NCBI GenBank assembly: GCA_027186245.1
Contig: CP114481.1
Coordinates: 36,177,501-36,241,500, forward strand
Direction of reading: 5' to 3'
Length of the DNA stretch: 64,000 nucleotides
Source of the DNA: Coriaria nepalensis
Taxonomy: Eukaryota > Streptophyta > Magnoliopsida > Cucurbitales > Coriariaceae
Position 1 is the stretch's first letter, and every line of letters begins with the position of its first letter. Both the position numbers and the translations under genes were made by a program. The notes beneath the pieces were generated by a model. It worked only from the letters and a program-made list of their open reading frames with translations. It had not been told where the DNA came from and ran no database searches. Shown piece after piece: positions 51,026 through 63,760 of the stretch.

Positions 51026-52960
51026 AACGCAAGTTGAACGAATTCTATTTTTTCACTACAAACACAAGTTTTGTGCATAACTTGCAAATGATCAATGCAA
51101 GGAAAGTGTGCATTCGTTTAACCTTAAAATCATTTCAATGAGTCATTTCAAGTCAATAACTTATTTCAAAGCAAGTCGAACGAATTCAATTTTTTCACTA
51201 CAAACAGAAGTTTTTTGCATAACTTGCAAATGATCAATGCAAGGAAAGTGTGGATTCGTTTAACCTTTAAATCATTTCAATGAGTCATTTCAAGTCAATA
51301 ACTTATTTCAAAGCAAGTCGAACGAATTCTATTTTCGCACTACAAACACAAGTTTTGTGCATAACTTCCAAATGATCATTGCAAGGAAAGTGTGCATTCG
51401 TTTAACCTTAAAATCATTTCAATGAGTCATTTCAAGTCAATAAGTTATTTCAAAGCAAGTCGAACGAATTCAATTTTTGCAATACAAACAGAAGTTTTTT
51501 GCATAACTTGCAAATGATCAATGCAAGGAAAGTGTGCACTCGTTTAACCTTTAAATCATTTCAATGAGTCATTTCAAGTCAATAACTTATTTCAAAGCAA
51601 GTCGAACGAATTCTATTTTTGCACTACAAACACAAGTTTTGTGCATAACTTGCAAATGATCAATGCAAGGAAAGTGTGCATTCGTTTAACTTAAAATCAT
51701 TTCAATGAGTCATTTCAAGTCAATAAGTTATTTCTAACCAAGTCGAACGAATTCAATTTTTGCACTACAAACACAAGTTTTGTGCATAACTTGCAAATGA
51801 TCATTGCAAGGAAAGTGTGCACTCGTTTAACCTTAAAATCATTTCAATGAGTCATTTCAAGTCAATAACGTATTTCAAAGCAAGTCGAACGAATTCTATT
51901 TTTGCACTACAAACACAAGTTTTGTGCATAACTTGCAAATGATCAATGCAAGGAAAGTGTGCATTCGTTTAACCTTAAAATCATTTCAATGAGTCATTTC
52001 AAGTCAATAACTTATTTCAAAGCAAGTCGAACGAATTCAATTTTTTCACTACAAACAGAAGTTTTTTGCATAACTTGCAAATGATCAATGCAAGGAAAGT
52101 GTGCATTCGTTTAACTTAAAATCATTTCAATGAGTCATTTCAAGTCAATGACTTATTTCAAAGCAAGTGGAACGAATTCTATTTTTGCACTACAAACACA
52201 AGTTTTGTGCATAACTTGCAAGTGATCAATGCAAGGAAAGTGTGCATTCGTTTAACCTTAAAATCATTTCAATGAGTCATTTCAAGTCAATAACTTATTT
52301 CAAAGCAAGTCGAACGAATTCAATTTTTGCACTACAAACACAAGTTTTGTGCATAACTTGCAAATGATCAATGCAAGGAAAGTGTGCATTCGTTTAACCT
52401 TAAAATCATTTCAATGAGTCATTTCAAGTCAATAACGTATTTCAAAGCAAGTCGAACGAATTCAATTTTTGTACTACAAACACAAGTTTTGTGCATAACT
52501 TCTAAATGATCATTGCATGGAAAGTGTGCATTCGTTTAACCTTAAAATCATTTCAATGAGTCATTTCAAGTCAATAACTTATTTCAAAGCAAGTCGAACG
52601 AATTCTATTTTTTCACTACAAACAGAAGTTTTTTGCATAACTTGCAAATGATCAATGCAAGGAAAGTGTGCATTCGTTGAACTTAAAATCATTTCAATGA
52701 GTCATTTCAAATCAATAACTGATTTCAAAGCAAGTCGAACGAATTCAATTTTTGCACTACAAACACAAGTTTTGTGCATAACTTGCAGATGATCAATGCA
52801 AGGAAAGTGTGCATTCGTTTAACTTAAAATCATTTCGATGAGTCATTTCAAGTCAATAAGTTATTTCTAACCAAGTCGAACGAATTCAATTTTTGCACTA
52901 CACACACAAGTTTTGTGCATAACTTGCAAATGATCAATGCAAGGAAAGTGTGCACTCGTT
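51026..52960 (+). repeat. HOR-B copy 3, rearranged
   Basis: Monomers 51026, 51168 and 51310 match copies 1 and 2. Monomer 51452 begins as the GCAATAC monomer but ends as the CACTCG/CCTTTAAATC monomer found two places further on. This is an in-register deletion of two monomers, with the junction near 51535. After extra monomers (51735-52443) the GCATGGAAAG, CGTTGAAC, GCAGATG and ACACACACAAG series returns at 52444, 52586, 52727 and 52868. The right limit is approximate because the last monomer is a hybrid. Confidence 0.85.
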
Positions 52961-53859
52961 TAACCTTCAAATCATTTCAATGAGTCATTTCAAGTTAATA
53001 ACTTATTTCAAAGCAAGTCGAACGAATTCAATTTTTGCACTACAGACACAAGTTTGGTGCATAACTTCCAAATGATCATTGCAAGGAAAGTGTGCATTCG
53101 TTTAACCTTAAAATCATTTCAATGAGTCATTTCAAGTCAATAACTTATTTCAAAGCAAGTCGAACGAATTCAATTTTTGCACTACAAACACAAGTTTTGT
53201 GCATAACTTGCAAATGATCAATGCAAGAAAAGTGTGCATTCGTTTAACCTTAAAATCATTTCAATGAGTCATTTCAAGTCAATAACTTATTTCAAAGCAA
53301 GTCGAACGAATTCAATTTTTGCACTACAAACACAAGTTTTGTGCATAACTTGCAAATGATCAATGCAAGGAAAGTGTGCACTCGTTTAACCTTTAAATCA
53401 TTTCAATGAGTCATTTCAAGTCAATAACTTATTTCAAAGCAAGTCGAACGAATTCTATTTTTGCACTACAAACACAAGTTTTGTGTATAACTTGCAAATG
53501 ATCAATGCAAGGAAAGTGTGCATTCGTTTAACTTAAAATCATTTCAATGAGTCATTTCAAGTCAATAACGTATTTCAAAGCAAGTCGAACGAATTCAATT
53601 TTTGTACTACAAACACAAGTTTTGTGCATAACTTCTAAATGATCATTGCAAGGAAAGTGTGCATTCGTTTAACCTTCAAATCATTTCAATGAGTCATTTC
53701 AAGTCAATAACTTATTTCAAAGCAAGTCGAACGAATTCTATTTTTTCACTACAAACAGAAGTTTTTTGCATAACTTGCAAATGATCAATGCAAGGAAAGT
53801 GTGCATTCGTTGAACTTAAAATCATTTCAATGAGTCATTTCAAGTCAATGACTTATTTC

Positions 53860-53999
53860 AAAGCAAGTTGAACGAATTCTATTTTTTCACTACAAACACA
53901 AGTTTTGTGCATAACTTGCAAATGATCAATGCAAGGAAAGTGTGCATTCGTTTAACTTAAAATCATTTCAATGAGTCATTTCAAGTCAATAATTATTTC
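53860..53999 (+). repeat. 140-bp monomer
   Basis: A short-class monomer (AACTTAAAATC) that has also lost one base near its end: CAATAATTATTTC instead of CAATAAGTTATTTC. Confidence 0.85.
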
Positions 54000-56408
54000 C
54001 AACCAAGTCGAACGAATTCAATTTTTGCACTACAAACACAAGTTTTGTGCATAACTTGCAAATGATCATTGCAAGGAAAGTGTGCATTCGTTTAACCTTA
54101 AAATCATTTCAATGAGTCATTTCAAGTCAATAACTTTTTTCAAAGCAAGTCGAACGAATTCTATTTTTGCACTACAAACACAACTTTTGTGCATAACTTG
54201 CAAATGATCAATGCAAGGAAAGTGTGCACTCGTTTAACCTTCAAATCATTTCAATGAGTCATTTCAAGTTAATAACTTATTTCAAAGCAAGTCGAACGAA
54301 TTCAATTTTTGCACTACAGACACAAGTTTGGTGCATAACTTCTAAATGATCATTGCAAGGAAAGTGTGCATTCGTTTAACCTTAAAATCATTTCAATGAG
54401 TCATTTCAAGTCAATAAGTTATTTCAAAGCAAGTCGAACGAATTCTATTTTTGCACTACAAACACAAGTTTTGTGCATAACTTGCAAATGATCAATGCAA
54501 GGAAAGTGTGCACTCGTTTAACCTTCAAATCATTTCAATGAGTCATTTCAAGTCAATAACTTATTTCAAAGCAAGTCGAACGAATTCTATTTTTGCACTA
54601 CAAACACAAGTTTTGTGCATAACTTGCAAATGATCAATGCAAGGAAAGTGTGCATTCGTTGAACTTAAAATCATTTCAATGAGTCTTTTCAAGTCAATAA
54701 CATATTTCAAAGCAAGTCGAACGAATTCTATTTTTTGACTACAAACAGAAGTTTTTTGCATAACTTGCAAATGATCAATGCAAGGAAAGTGTGCATTCGT
54801 TGAACTTAAAATCATTTCAATGAGTCATTTCAAGTCAATGACTTATTTCAAAGCAAGTTGAACGAATTCAATTTTTGCACTACAAACACAAGTTTTGTGC
54901 ATAACTTGCAAATGATCAATGCAAGGAAAGTGTGCACTCATTTAACCTTCAAATCATTTCAATGAGTCATTTCAAGTCAATAAGTTATTTCTAACCAAGT
55001 CGAACGAATTCAATTTTTGCATAACAAACACAAGTTTTGTGCATAACTTGCAAATGATCAATGCAAGGAAAGTGTGCATTCGTTTAACCTTAAAATCATT
55101 TGAATGAGTCATTTCAAATCAATAAGTTATTTCAAAGCAAGTCGAACGAATTCAATTTTTTCACTACAAACACAAGTCTTGTGCATAACTTGCAAATGAT
55201 CAATGCAAGGAAAGTGTGCATTCGTTTAACTTAAAATCATTTCAATGAGTCATTTCAAGTCAATAACTTATTTCAAAGCAAGTCGAACGAATTCAATTTT
55301 TGTACTACAAACACAAGTTTTGTGCATAACTTCCAAATGATCATTGCAAGGAAAGTGTGCATTCGTTTAACCTTAAAATCATTTCAATGAGTCATTTCAA
55401 GTCAATAACTTATTTCAAAGAAAGTCGAACGAATTCTATTTTTTCACTACAAACAGAAGTTTTTTGCATAACTTGCAAATGATCAATGCAAGGAAAGTGT
55501 GCATTCGTTCACCTCAAAATCATTTCAATGAGTCATTTCAAGTCAATAACTTATTTCAAAGCAAGTCGAACGAATTCAATTTTGGCAGTACAAACAGAAG
55601 TTTTGTGCATAACTTGTAAATGATCATTGCAAGGAAAGTGTGCATTTGTTTAACCTTAAAATCATTTCAATGTGTCCTTTCAAGTCGATATCTTATTTCA
55701 AAGCAAGTCGAACGAATTCTATTTTTGCACTACAAACACAAGTTTTGTGCATAACTTGCAAATGATCAATGCAAGGAAAGTGTGCATTCGTTTAACCTTA
55801 AAATCCTTTCAATATGTCATTTCAAGTCAATAACTTATTTCAAAGCAAGTCGAACGAATTCAATTTTTGCAGTGCAAACAGAAGTTTTGTGCATAACTTG
55901 CAAATGATCAATGCAAGGAAAGTGCGCATTCGTTTAACTTAAAATCATTTCAATGAGTCATTTCAAGTCAATGACTTATTTCAAAGCAAGTTGAACGAAT
56001 TCTATTTTTTCACTACAAACACAAGTTTTCTGCATAACTTGCAAATTATCATTGAAAGGAAAGTGTCCATTCGTTTATCCTTAAAATCATTTCGATGAGT
56101 CATTTCAAGTCAATAACTTATTTCAAAGCAAGTCGAACGAATTCAATTTTTGCAGTACAAACAGAAGTTTTGTGCATAACTTGCAAACGATCATTGCAAG
56201 GAAAGTGTGCATTCGTTTAACCTTAAAATCATTTCAATGTGTCCTTTCAAGTCGATATCTTATTTCAAAGCAAGTCGAACGAATTCTATTTTTGCACTAC
56301 AAACACAAGTTTTGTGCATAACTTGCAAATGATCAATGCAAGTAAAGTGTGCATTCGTTTAACCTTAAAATCTTTTCAATATGTCATTTCATGTCAATAA
56401 CTTATTTC

Positions 56409-56536
56409 AAAGCAAGTCGAACGAATTCTATTTTTGCACTACAAACACAAGTTTTGTGCATAACTTGGAAATGATCAATGCAAGGAAAGTGTGCATTCGT
56501 TTAACTTAAAATCATTTCAAGTCAATGACTTATTTC
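56409..56536 (+). repeat. 128-bp monomer with 13-bp deletion
   Basis: The monomer goes from AAAATCATTTCAA directly to GTCAATGACTT and so lacks the 13 bases that contain TGAGTCA. The deletion equals the distance between two ATTTCAA direct repeats in the normal monomer (consensus 107 and 120), as expected of replication slippage or microhomology-mediated deletion. It is the shortest complete monomer found. Confidence 0.92.
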
Positions 56537-58659
56537 AAAGCAAGTTGAACGAATTCTATTTTTTCACTACAAACACAAGTTTTGTGCATAACTTGCAAAT
56601 GATCAATGCAAGGAAAGTGTGCATTCGTTTAACTTAAAATCATGTCAATGAGTCATTTCAAGTCAATAAGTTATTTCTAACCAAGTCGAACGAATTCAAT
56701 TTTTGCACTACGAACACAAGTTTTGTGCATAACTTGCAAATGATCATTGCAAGGAAAGTGTGCATTCGTTTAACCTTAAAATCATTTCAATGAGTCATTT
56801 CAAGTCAATAACGTATTTCAAAGCAAGTCGAACGAATTCAATTTTTGTACTACAAACACAAGTTTTGTGCATAACTTCTAAATGATCATTGCAAGGAAAG
56901 TGTGCATTCGTTTAACCTTAAAATCATTTCAATGAGTCTTTTCAAGTCAATAACTTATTTCGAAGCAAGTCGAACGAATTCTATTTTTTGACTACAAACA
57001 GAAGTTTTTTGCATAACTTGCAAATGATCAATGCAAGGAAAGTGTGCATTCGTTGAACTTAAAATCATTTCAATGAGTCATTTCAAGTCAATGACTTATT
57101 TCAAAGCAAGTTGAACGAATTCTATTTTTTCACTACAAACACAAGTTTTGTGCATAACTTGCAAATGATCAATGCAAGGAAAGTGTGCATTCGTTTAACT
57201 TAAAATCATTTCAATGAGTCATTTCAAATCAATAATTTATTTCAAAGCAAGTCGAACGGATTCAATTTTTGCATAACAAACACAAGTTTTGTGCATAACT
57301 TGCAAATGATCAATGCAAGGAAAGTGTGCATTCGTTTAACCTTAAAATCATTTCAATGAGTCATTTCAAGTCAATAAGTTATTTCAAAGCAAGTCGAACG
57401 AATTCAATTTTTGCACTACAAACACAAGTTTTGTGCATAACTTGCAAATGATCAATGCAAGGAAAGTGTGCACTCGTTTAACCTTCAAATCATTTCAATG
57501 AGTCATTTCAAGTTAATAACTTATTTCAAAACAAGTCGAACGAATTCAATTTTTGCACTACAGACACAAGTTTGGTGCATAACTTCCAAATGATCATTGC
57601 AAGGAAAGTGTGCATTCGTTTAACCTTAAAATCATTTCAATGAGTCATTTCAAGTCAATAACTTATTTCAAAGCAAGTCGAACGAATTCAATTTTTGCAC
57701 TACAAACACAAGTTTTATGCATAACTTGCAAATGATCAATGCAAGGAAAGTGTGCACTCGTTTAACCTTTAAATCATTTCAATGAGTCATTTCAAGTCAA
57801 TAACTTATTTCAAAGCAAGTCGAACGAATTCTATTTTTGCACTACAAACACAAGTTTTGTGCATAACTTGCAAATGATCAATGCAAGGAAAGTGTGCATT
57901 CGTTTAACTTAAAATCATTTCAATGAGTCATTTCAAGTCAATGACTTATTTCCAAGCAAGTTGAACGAATTCTATTTTTTCACTACAAACACAAGTTTTG
58001 TGCATAACTTGCAAATGATCAATGCAAGGAAAGTGTGCATTCGTTTAACTTAAAATCATTTCAATGAGTCATTTCAAGTCAATAAGTTATTTCTAACCAA
58101 GTCGAACGAATTCAATTTTTGCACTACAAACACAAGTTTTGTGCATAACTTGCAAATGATCATTGCAAGGAAAGTGTGCATTCGTTTAACCTTAAAATCA
58201 TTTCAATGAGTCATTTCAAGTCAATAACGTATTTCAAAGCAAGTCGAACGAATTCAATTTTTGTACTACAAACACAAGTTTTGTGCATAACTTCTAAATG
58301 ATCATTGCAAGGAAAGTGTGCATTCGTTTAACCTTAAAATCATTTCAATGAGTCATTTCAAGTCAATAACTTATTTCAAAGCAAGTCGAACGAATTCTAT
58401 TTTTTCACTACAAACAGAAGTTTTTTGCATAACTTGCAAATGATCAATGCAAGGAAAGTGTGCATTCGTTGAACTTAAAATCATTTCAATGAGTCATTTC
58501 AAGTCAATGACTTATTTCAAAGCAAGTTGAACGAATTCTATTTTTTCACTACAAACACAAGTTTTGTGCATAACTTGCAAATGATCAATGCAAGGAAAGT
58601 GTGCATTCGTTTAACTTAAAATCATTTCAATGAGTCATTTCAAGTCAATAAGTTATTTC

Positions 58660-59935
58660 TAACCAAGTCGAACGAATTCAATTTTTGCACTACAAACACA
58701 AGTTTTGTGCATAACTTGCAAATGATCATTGCAAGGAAAGTGTGCATTCGTTTAACCTTAAAATCATTTCAATGAGTCATTTCAAGTCAATAACTTATTT
58801 CAAAGCAAGTCGAACGAATTCTATTTTTGCACTACAAACACAACTTTTGTGCATAACTTCCAAATGATCATTGCAAGGAAAGTGTGCATTCGTTTAACCT
58901 TAAAATCATTTCAATGAGTCATTTCAAGTCAATAACTTATTTCAAAGCAAGTCGAACGAATTCTATTTTTTCACTACAAACAGAAGTTTTTTGCATAACT
59001 TGCAAATGATCAATGCAAGGAAAGTGTGCATTCGTTTAACCTCAAAATCATTTCAATGAGTCATTTCAAGTCAATAACTTATTTCAAAGCAAGTCGAACG
59101 AATTCTATTTTTTCACTACAAACAGAAGTTTTTTGCATAACTTGCAAATGATCAATGCAAGGAAAGTGTGCATTCGTTTAACCTCAAAATCATTTCAATG
59201 AGTCATTTCAAGTCAATAACTTATTTCAAAGCAAGTCGAACGAATTCAATTTTTGCACTACAAACACAAGTCTTGTGCATAACTTGCAAATGATCAATAC
59301 AAAGAAAGTGTGCATTCGTTTAACCTTAAAATCATTTCAATGAGTCATTTCAAGTCAATAACTTATTTCAAAGCAAGTCGAACGAATTCTATTTTTTCAC
59401 TACAGACAGAAGTTTTTTGCATAACTTGCAAATGATCAATGCAAGGAAAGTGTGCATTCGTTTAACCTTAAAATCATTTCAATGAGTCATTTCAAGTCAA
59501 TAAGTTATTTCAAAGCAAGTCGAACGAATTCAATTTTTGCACTACAAACACAAGTTTTGTGCATAACTTGCAAATGATCAATGCAAGGAAAGTGTGCACT
59601 CGTTTAACCTTCAAATCATTTCAATGAGTCATTTCAAGTCAGTAACTTGTTTCAAAGCAAGTCGAACGAATTCTATTTTTTCACTACAAACAGAAGTTTT
59701 TTGCATAACTTGCAAATGATCAATGCAAGGAAAGTGTGCATTCGTTTAACTTAAAATCATTTCAATGAGTCATTTCAAGTCAATGACTTATTTCAAAGCA
59801 AGTTGAACGAATTCTATTTTTTCACTACAAACACAAGTTTTGTGCATAACTTGCAAATGATCAATGCAAGGAAAGTGTGCATTCGTTTAACTTAAAATCA
59901 TTTCAGTGAGTCATTTCAAGTCAATAAGTTATTTC
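58660..59935 (+). repeat. HOR-C partial copy (9 monomers)
   Basis: Starts: 58660, 58802, 58944, 59086, 59228, 59370, 59512, 59654, 59795. It corresponds to 60644-62060, 1984-2125 bp to the right, but is one monomer shorter. Monomer 59370 fuses the left half of the ACAGACAG monomer (61354) with the right half of the next monomer (61495). Confidence 0.88.
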
Positions 59936-62060
59936 TAACTAAGTCAAACGAATTCAATTTTTGCACTACAAACACAAGTTTTGTGCATAACTTGCAAATG
60001 ATAATTGCAAGGAAAGTGTGCATTCGTTTAACCTTAAAATCATTTCATTGAGTCATTTCAAGTCAATAACTTATTTCAAAGCAAGTCGAACGAATTCAAT
60101 TTTTGCACTACAAACACAAGTTTTGTGCATAACATGCAAGTGATGAATGCAAGGAAAGTGTGCATTCATTTAACCTTAAAATCATTTCAATGTGTCCTTT
60201 CAAGTCGATATCTTATTTCAAAGCAAGTCGAACGAATTCTATTTTTGCACTACAAACACAAGTCTTGTGCATAACTTGCAAATGATCAATACAAGGAAAG
60301 TGTGCATTCGTTTAACCTTAAAATCATTTCAATATGTCATTTCAAGTCAATAACTTATTTCAAAGCAAGTCGAACGAATTCTATTCTTTCACTACAGACA
60401 GAAGTTTTTTGCATAACTTGCAAATGATCAATGCAAGGAAAGTGTGCATTCGTTTAACTTAAAATCATTTCAATGTGTCATTTCAAGTCAATGACTTATT
60501 TCAAAGCAAGTTGAACGAATTCTATTTTTTCACTACAAACAGAAGTTTTTTGCATAACTTGCAAATGATCAATGCAAGGAAAGTGTGCATTCGTTTAACT
60601 TAAAATCATTTCAATGAGTCATTTCAAGTCAATAAGTTATTTCTAACCAAGTCGAACGAATTCAATTTTTGCACTACAAACACAAGTTTTGTGCATAACT
60701 TGCAAATGATCATTGCAAGGAAAGTGTGCATTCGTTTAACCTTAAAATCATTTCAATGAGTCATTTCAAGTCAATAACTTATTTCAAAGCAAGTCGAACG
60801 AATTCTATTTTTGCACTACAAACACAACTTTTGTGCATAACTTCCAAATGATCATTGCAAGGAAAGTGTGCATTCGTTTAACCTTAAAATCATTTCAATG
60901 AGTCATTTCAAGTCAATAACTTATTTCAAAGCAAGTCGAACGAATTCTATTTTTTCACTACAAACAGAAGTTTTTTGCATAACTTGCAAATGATCAATGC
61001 AAGGAAAGTGTGCATTCGTTTAACCTCAAAATCATTTCAATGAGTCATTTCAAGTCAATAACTTATTTCAAAGCAAGTCGAACGAATTCTATTTTTTCAC
61101 TACAAACAGAAGTTTTTTGCATAACTTGCAAATGATCAATGCAAGGAAAGTGTGCATTCGTTTAACCTCAAAATCATTTCAATGAGTCATTTCAAGTCAA
61201 TAACTTATTTCAAAGCAAGTCGAACGAATTCAATTTTTGCACTACAAACACAAGTCTTGTGCATAACTTGCAAATGATCAATACAAAGAAAGTGTGCATT
61301 CGTTTAACCTTAAAATCATTTCAATGAGTCATTTCAAGTCAATAACTTATTTCAAAGCAAGTCGAACGAATTCTATTTTTTCACTACAGACAGAAGTTTT
61401 TTGCATAACTTGCAAATGATCAATGCAAGGAAAGTGTGCATTCGTTTAACTTAAAATCATTTCAATGAGTCATTTCAAGTCAATGACTTATTTCAAAGCA
61501 AGTCGAACGGATTCAATTTTTGCACAACAAACACAAGTTTTGTGCATAACTTGCAAATGATCAATGCAAGGAAAGTGTGCATTCGTTTAACCTTAAAATC
61601 ATTTCAATGAGTCATTTCAAGTCAATAAGTTATTTCAAAGCAAGTCGAACGAATTCAATTTTTGCACTACAAACACAAGTTTTGTGCATAACTTGCAAAT
61701 GATCAATGCAAGGAAAGTGTGCACTCGTTTAACCTTCAAATCATTTCAATGAGTCATTTCAAGTCAGTAACTTGTTTCAAAGCAAGTCGAACGAATTCTA
61801 TTTTTTCACTACAAACAGAAGTTTTTTGCATAACTTGCAAATGATCAATGCAAGGAAAGTGTGCATTCGTTTAACTTAAAATCATTTCAATGAGTCATTT
61901 CAAGTCAATGACTTATTTCAAAGCAAGTTGAACGAATTCTATTTTTTCACTACAAACACAAGTTTTGTGCATAACTTGCAAATGATCAATGCAAGGAAAG
62001 TGTGCATTCGTTTAACTTAAAATCATTTCAGTGAGTCATTTCAAGTCAATAAGTTATTTC
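59936..62060 (+). repeat. HOR-C complete copy (15 monomers, 2125 bp)
   Basis: Starts: 59936, 60078, 60220, 60362, 60503, 60644, 60786, 60928, 61070, 61212, 61354, 61495, 61637, 61779, 61920. Markers: TAACTAAGTCAAACG with TGATAATTGC; AACATGCAAGTGATGAATG; CAAGTCTTGTG; CTATTCTTTCAC with ACAGACAG; ACAACTTTTGTG; two AACCTCAAAATC monomers; AATACAAAGAAAG; GTCGAACGGATTC; CACTCG with CAGTAACTTGTTTC; CAGTGAGTC. Five monomers are 141 bp, hence 2125 bp. Confidence 0.9.
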
Positions 62061-63760
62061 TAACTAAGTCAAACGAATTCAATTTTTGCACTACAAACAC
62101 AAGTTTTGTGCATAACTTGCAAATGATAATTGCAAGGAAAGTGTGCATTCGTTTAACCTTAAAATCATTTCATTGAGTCATTTCAAGTCAATAACTTATT
62201 TCAAAGCAAGTCGAACGAATTCAATTTTTGCACTACAAACACAAGTTTTGTGCATAACATGCAAGTGATGAATGCAAGGAAAGTGTGCATTCATTTAACC
62301 TTAAAATCATTTCAATGTGTCCTTTCAAGTCGATATCTTATTTCAAAGCAAGTCGAACGAATTCTATTTTTGCACTACAAACACAAGTCTTGTGCATAAC
62401 TTGCAAATGATCAATACAAGGAAAGTGTGCATTCGTTTAACCTTAAAATCATTTCAATATGTCATTTCAAGTCAATAACTTATTTCAAAGCAAGTCGAAC
62501 GAATTCTATTCTTTCACTACAGACAGAAGTTTTTTGCATAACTTGCAAATGATCAATGCAAGGAAAGTGTGCATTCGTTTAACTTAAAATCATTTCAATG
62601 TGTCATTTCAAGTCAATGACTTATTTCAAAGCAAGTTGAACGAATTCTATTTTTTCACTACAAACAGAAGTTTTTTGCATAACTTGCAAATGATCAATGC
62701 AAGGAAAGTGTGCATTCGTTTAACCTTAAAATCATTTCAATGAGTCATTTCAAGTCAATAACTTATTTTAAAGCAAGTCGAACGAATTCTATTTTTTCAC
62801 TACAAACAGAAGTTTTTTGCATAACTTGCAAATGATCAATGCAAGGAAAGTGTGCATTCGTTTAACCTCAAAATCATTTCAATGAGTCATTTCAAGTCAA
62901 TAACTTATTTCAAAGCAAGTCGAACGAATTCAATTTTTGCACTACAAACACAAGTCTTGTGCATAACTTGCAAATGATCAATACAAAGAAAGTGTGCATT
63001 CGTTTAACCTTAAAATCATTTCAATGAGTCATTTCAAGTCAATAACTTATTTCAAAGCAAGTCGAACGAATTCTATTCTTTCACTACAGACAGAAGTTTT
63101 TTGCATAACTTGCAAATGATCAATGCAAGGAAAGTGTGCATTCGTTTAACTTAAAATCATTTCAATGAGTCATTTCAAGTCAATGACTTATTTCAAAGCA
63201 AGTCGAACGGATTCAATTTTTGCACAACAAACACAAGTTTTGTGCATAACTTGCAAATGATCAATGGAAGGAAAGTGTGCATTCGTTTAACCTTAAAATC
63301 ATTTCAATGAGTCATTTCAAGTCAATAAGTTATTTCAAAGCAAGTCGAACGAATTCAATTTTTGCACTACAAACACAAGTTTTGTGCATAACTTGCAAAT
63401 GATCAATGCAAGGAAAGTGTGCACTCGTTTAACCTTCAAATCATTTCAATGAGTCATTTCAAGTCAGTAACTTGTTTCAAAGCAAGTCGAACGAATTCTA
63501 TTTTTTCACTACAAGCAGAAGTTTTTTGCATAACTTGCAAATGATCAATGCAAGGAAAGTGTGCATTCGTTTAACTTAAAATCATTTCAATGAGTCATTT
63601 CAAGTCAATGACTTATTTCAAAGCAAGTTGAACGAATTCTATTTTTTCACTACAAACACAAGTTTTGTGCATAACTTGCAAATGATCAATGCAAGGAAAG
63701 TGTGCATTCGTTTAACTTAAAATCATTTCAGTTAGTCATTTCAAGTCAATAAGTTATTTC
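62061..63760 (+). repeat. HOR-C contracted copy (12 monomers, 1700 bp)
   Basis: Starts: 62061, 62203, 62345, 62487, 62628, 62770, 62912, 63054, 63195, 63337, 63479, 63620. Compared with the full copy, three monomers are absent: the TAACCAAG monomer, the ACAACTTTTGTG monomer and one of the two AACCTCAAAATC monomers. The new junction lies in monomer 62628, which has the left part of 60503 but an AACCTTAAAATC/AATAACTT right part. Private changes: CTTATTTTAAAG (62769), TCAATGGAAGG (63264) and CAGTTAGTC (63730). Confidence 0.9.

Larger units (their letters stand above)
52444..58659 (+). repeat. Mixed monomer region without a clean higher-order unit
   Basis: Forty-four monomers with recurrent HOR-B/HOR-C variants in shuffled order. 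Short local duplications are visible: the pair GTGTCC then CAATATG at 55558/55700 and 56125/56267 (567 bp), and the AATAACGTA monomer end at 56806 and 58222 (1416 bp, 10 monomers). Private changes include TCATTGAAAGG with GTCCATTCGTTTATCC (55983), GTGCGCATTC (55842) and CATGTCAATG (56537). I see only satellite sequence here, and no gene. Confidence 0.85.

Noticed and set aside
54561..54815. 84-codon open frame on the minus strand
   Set aside because: It spans nearly two monomers and reads the same satellite antisense. It opens because two successive 141-bp monomers carry GTTGAACTT. There is no promoter, family match or independent conservation.
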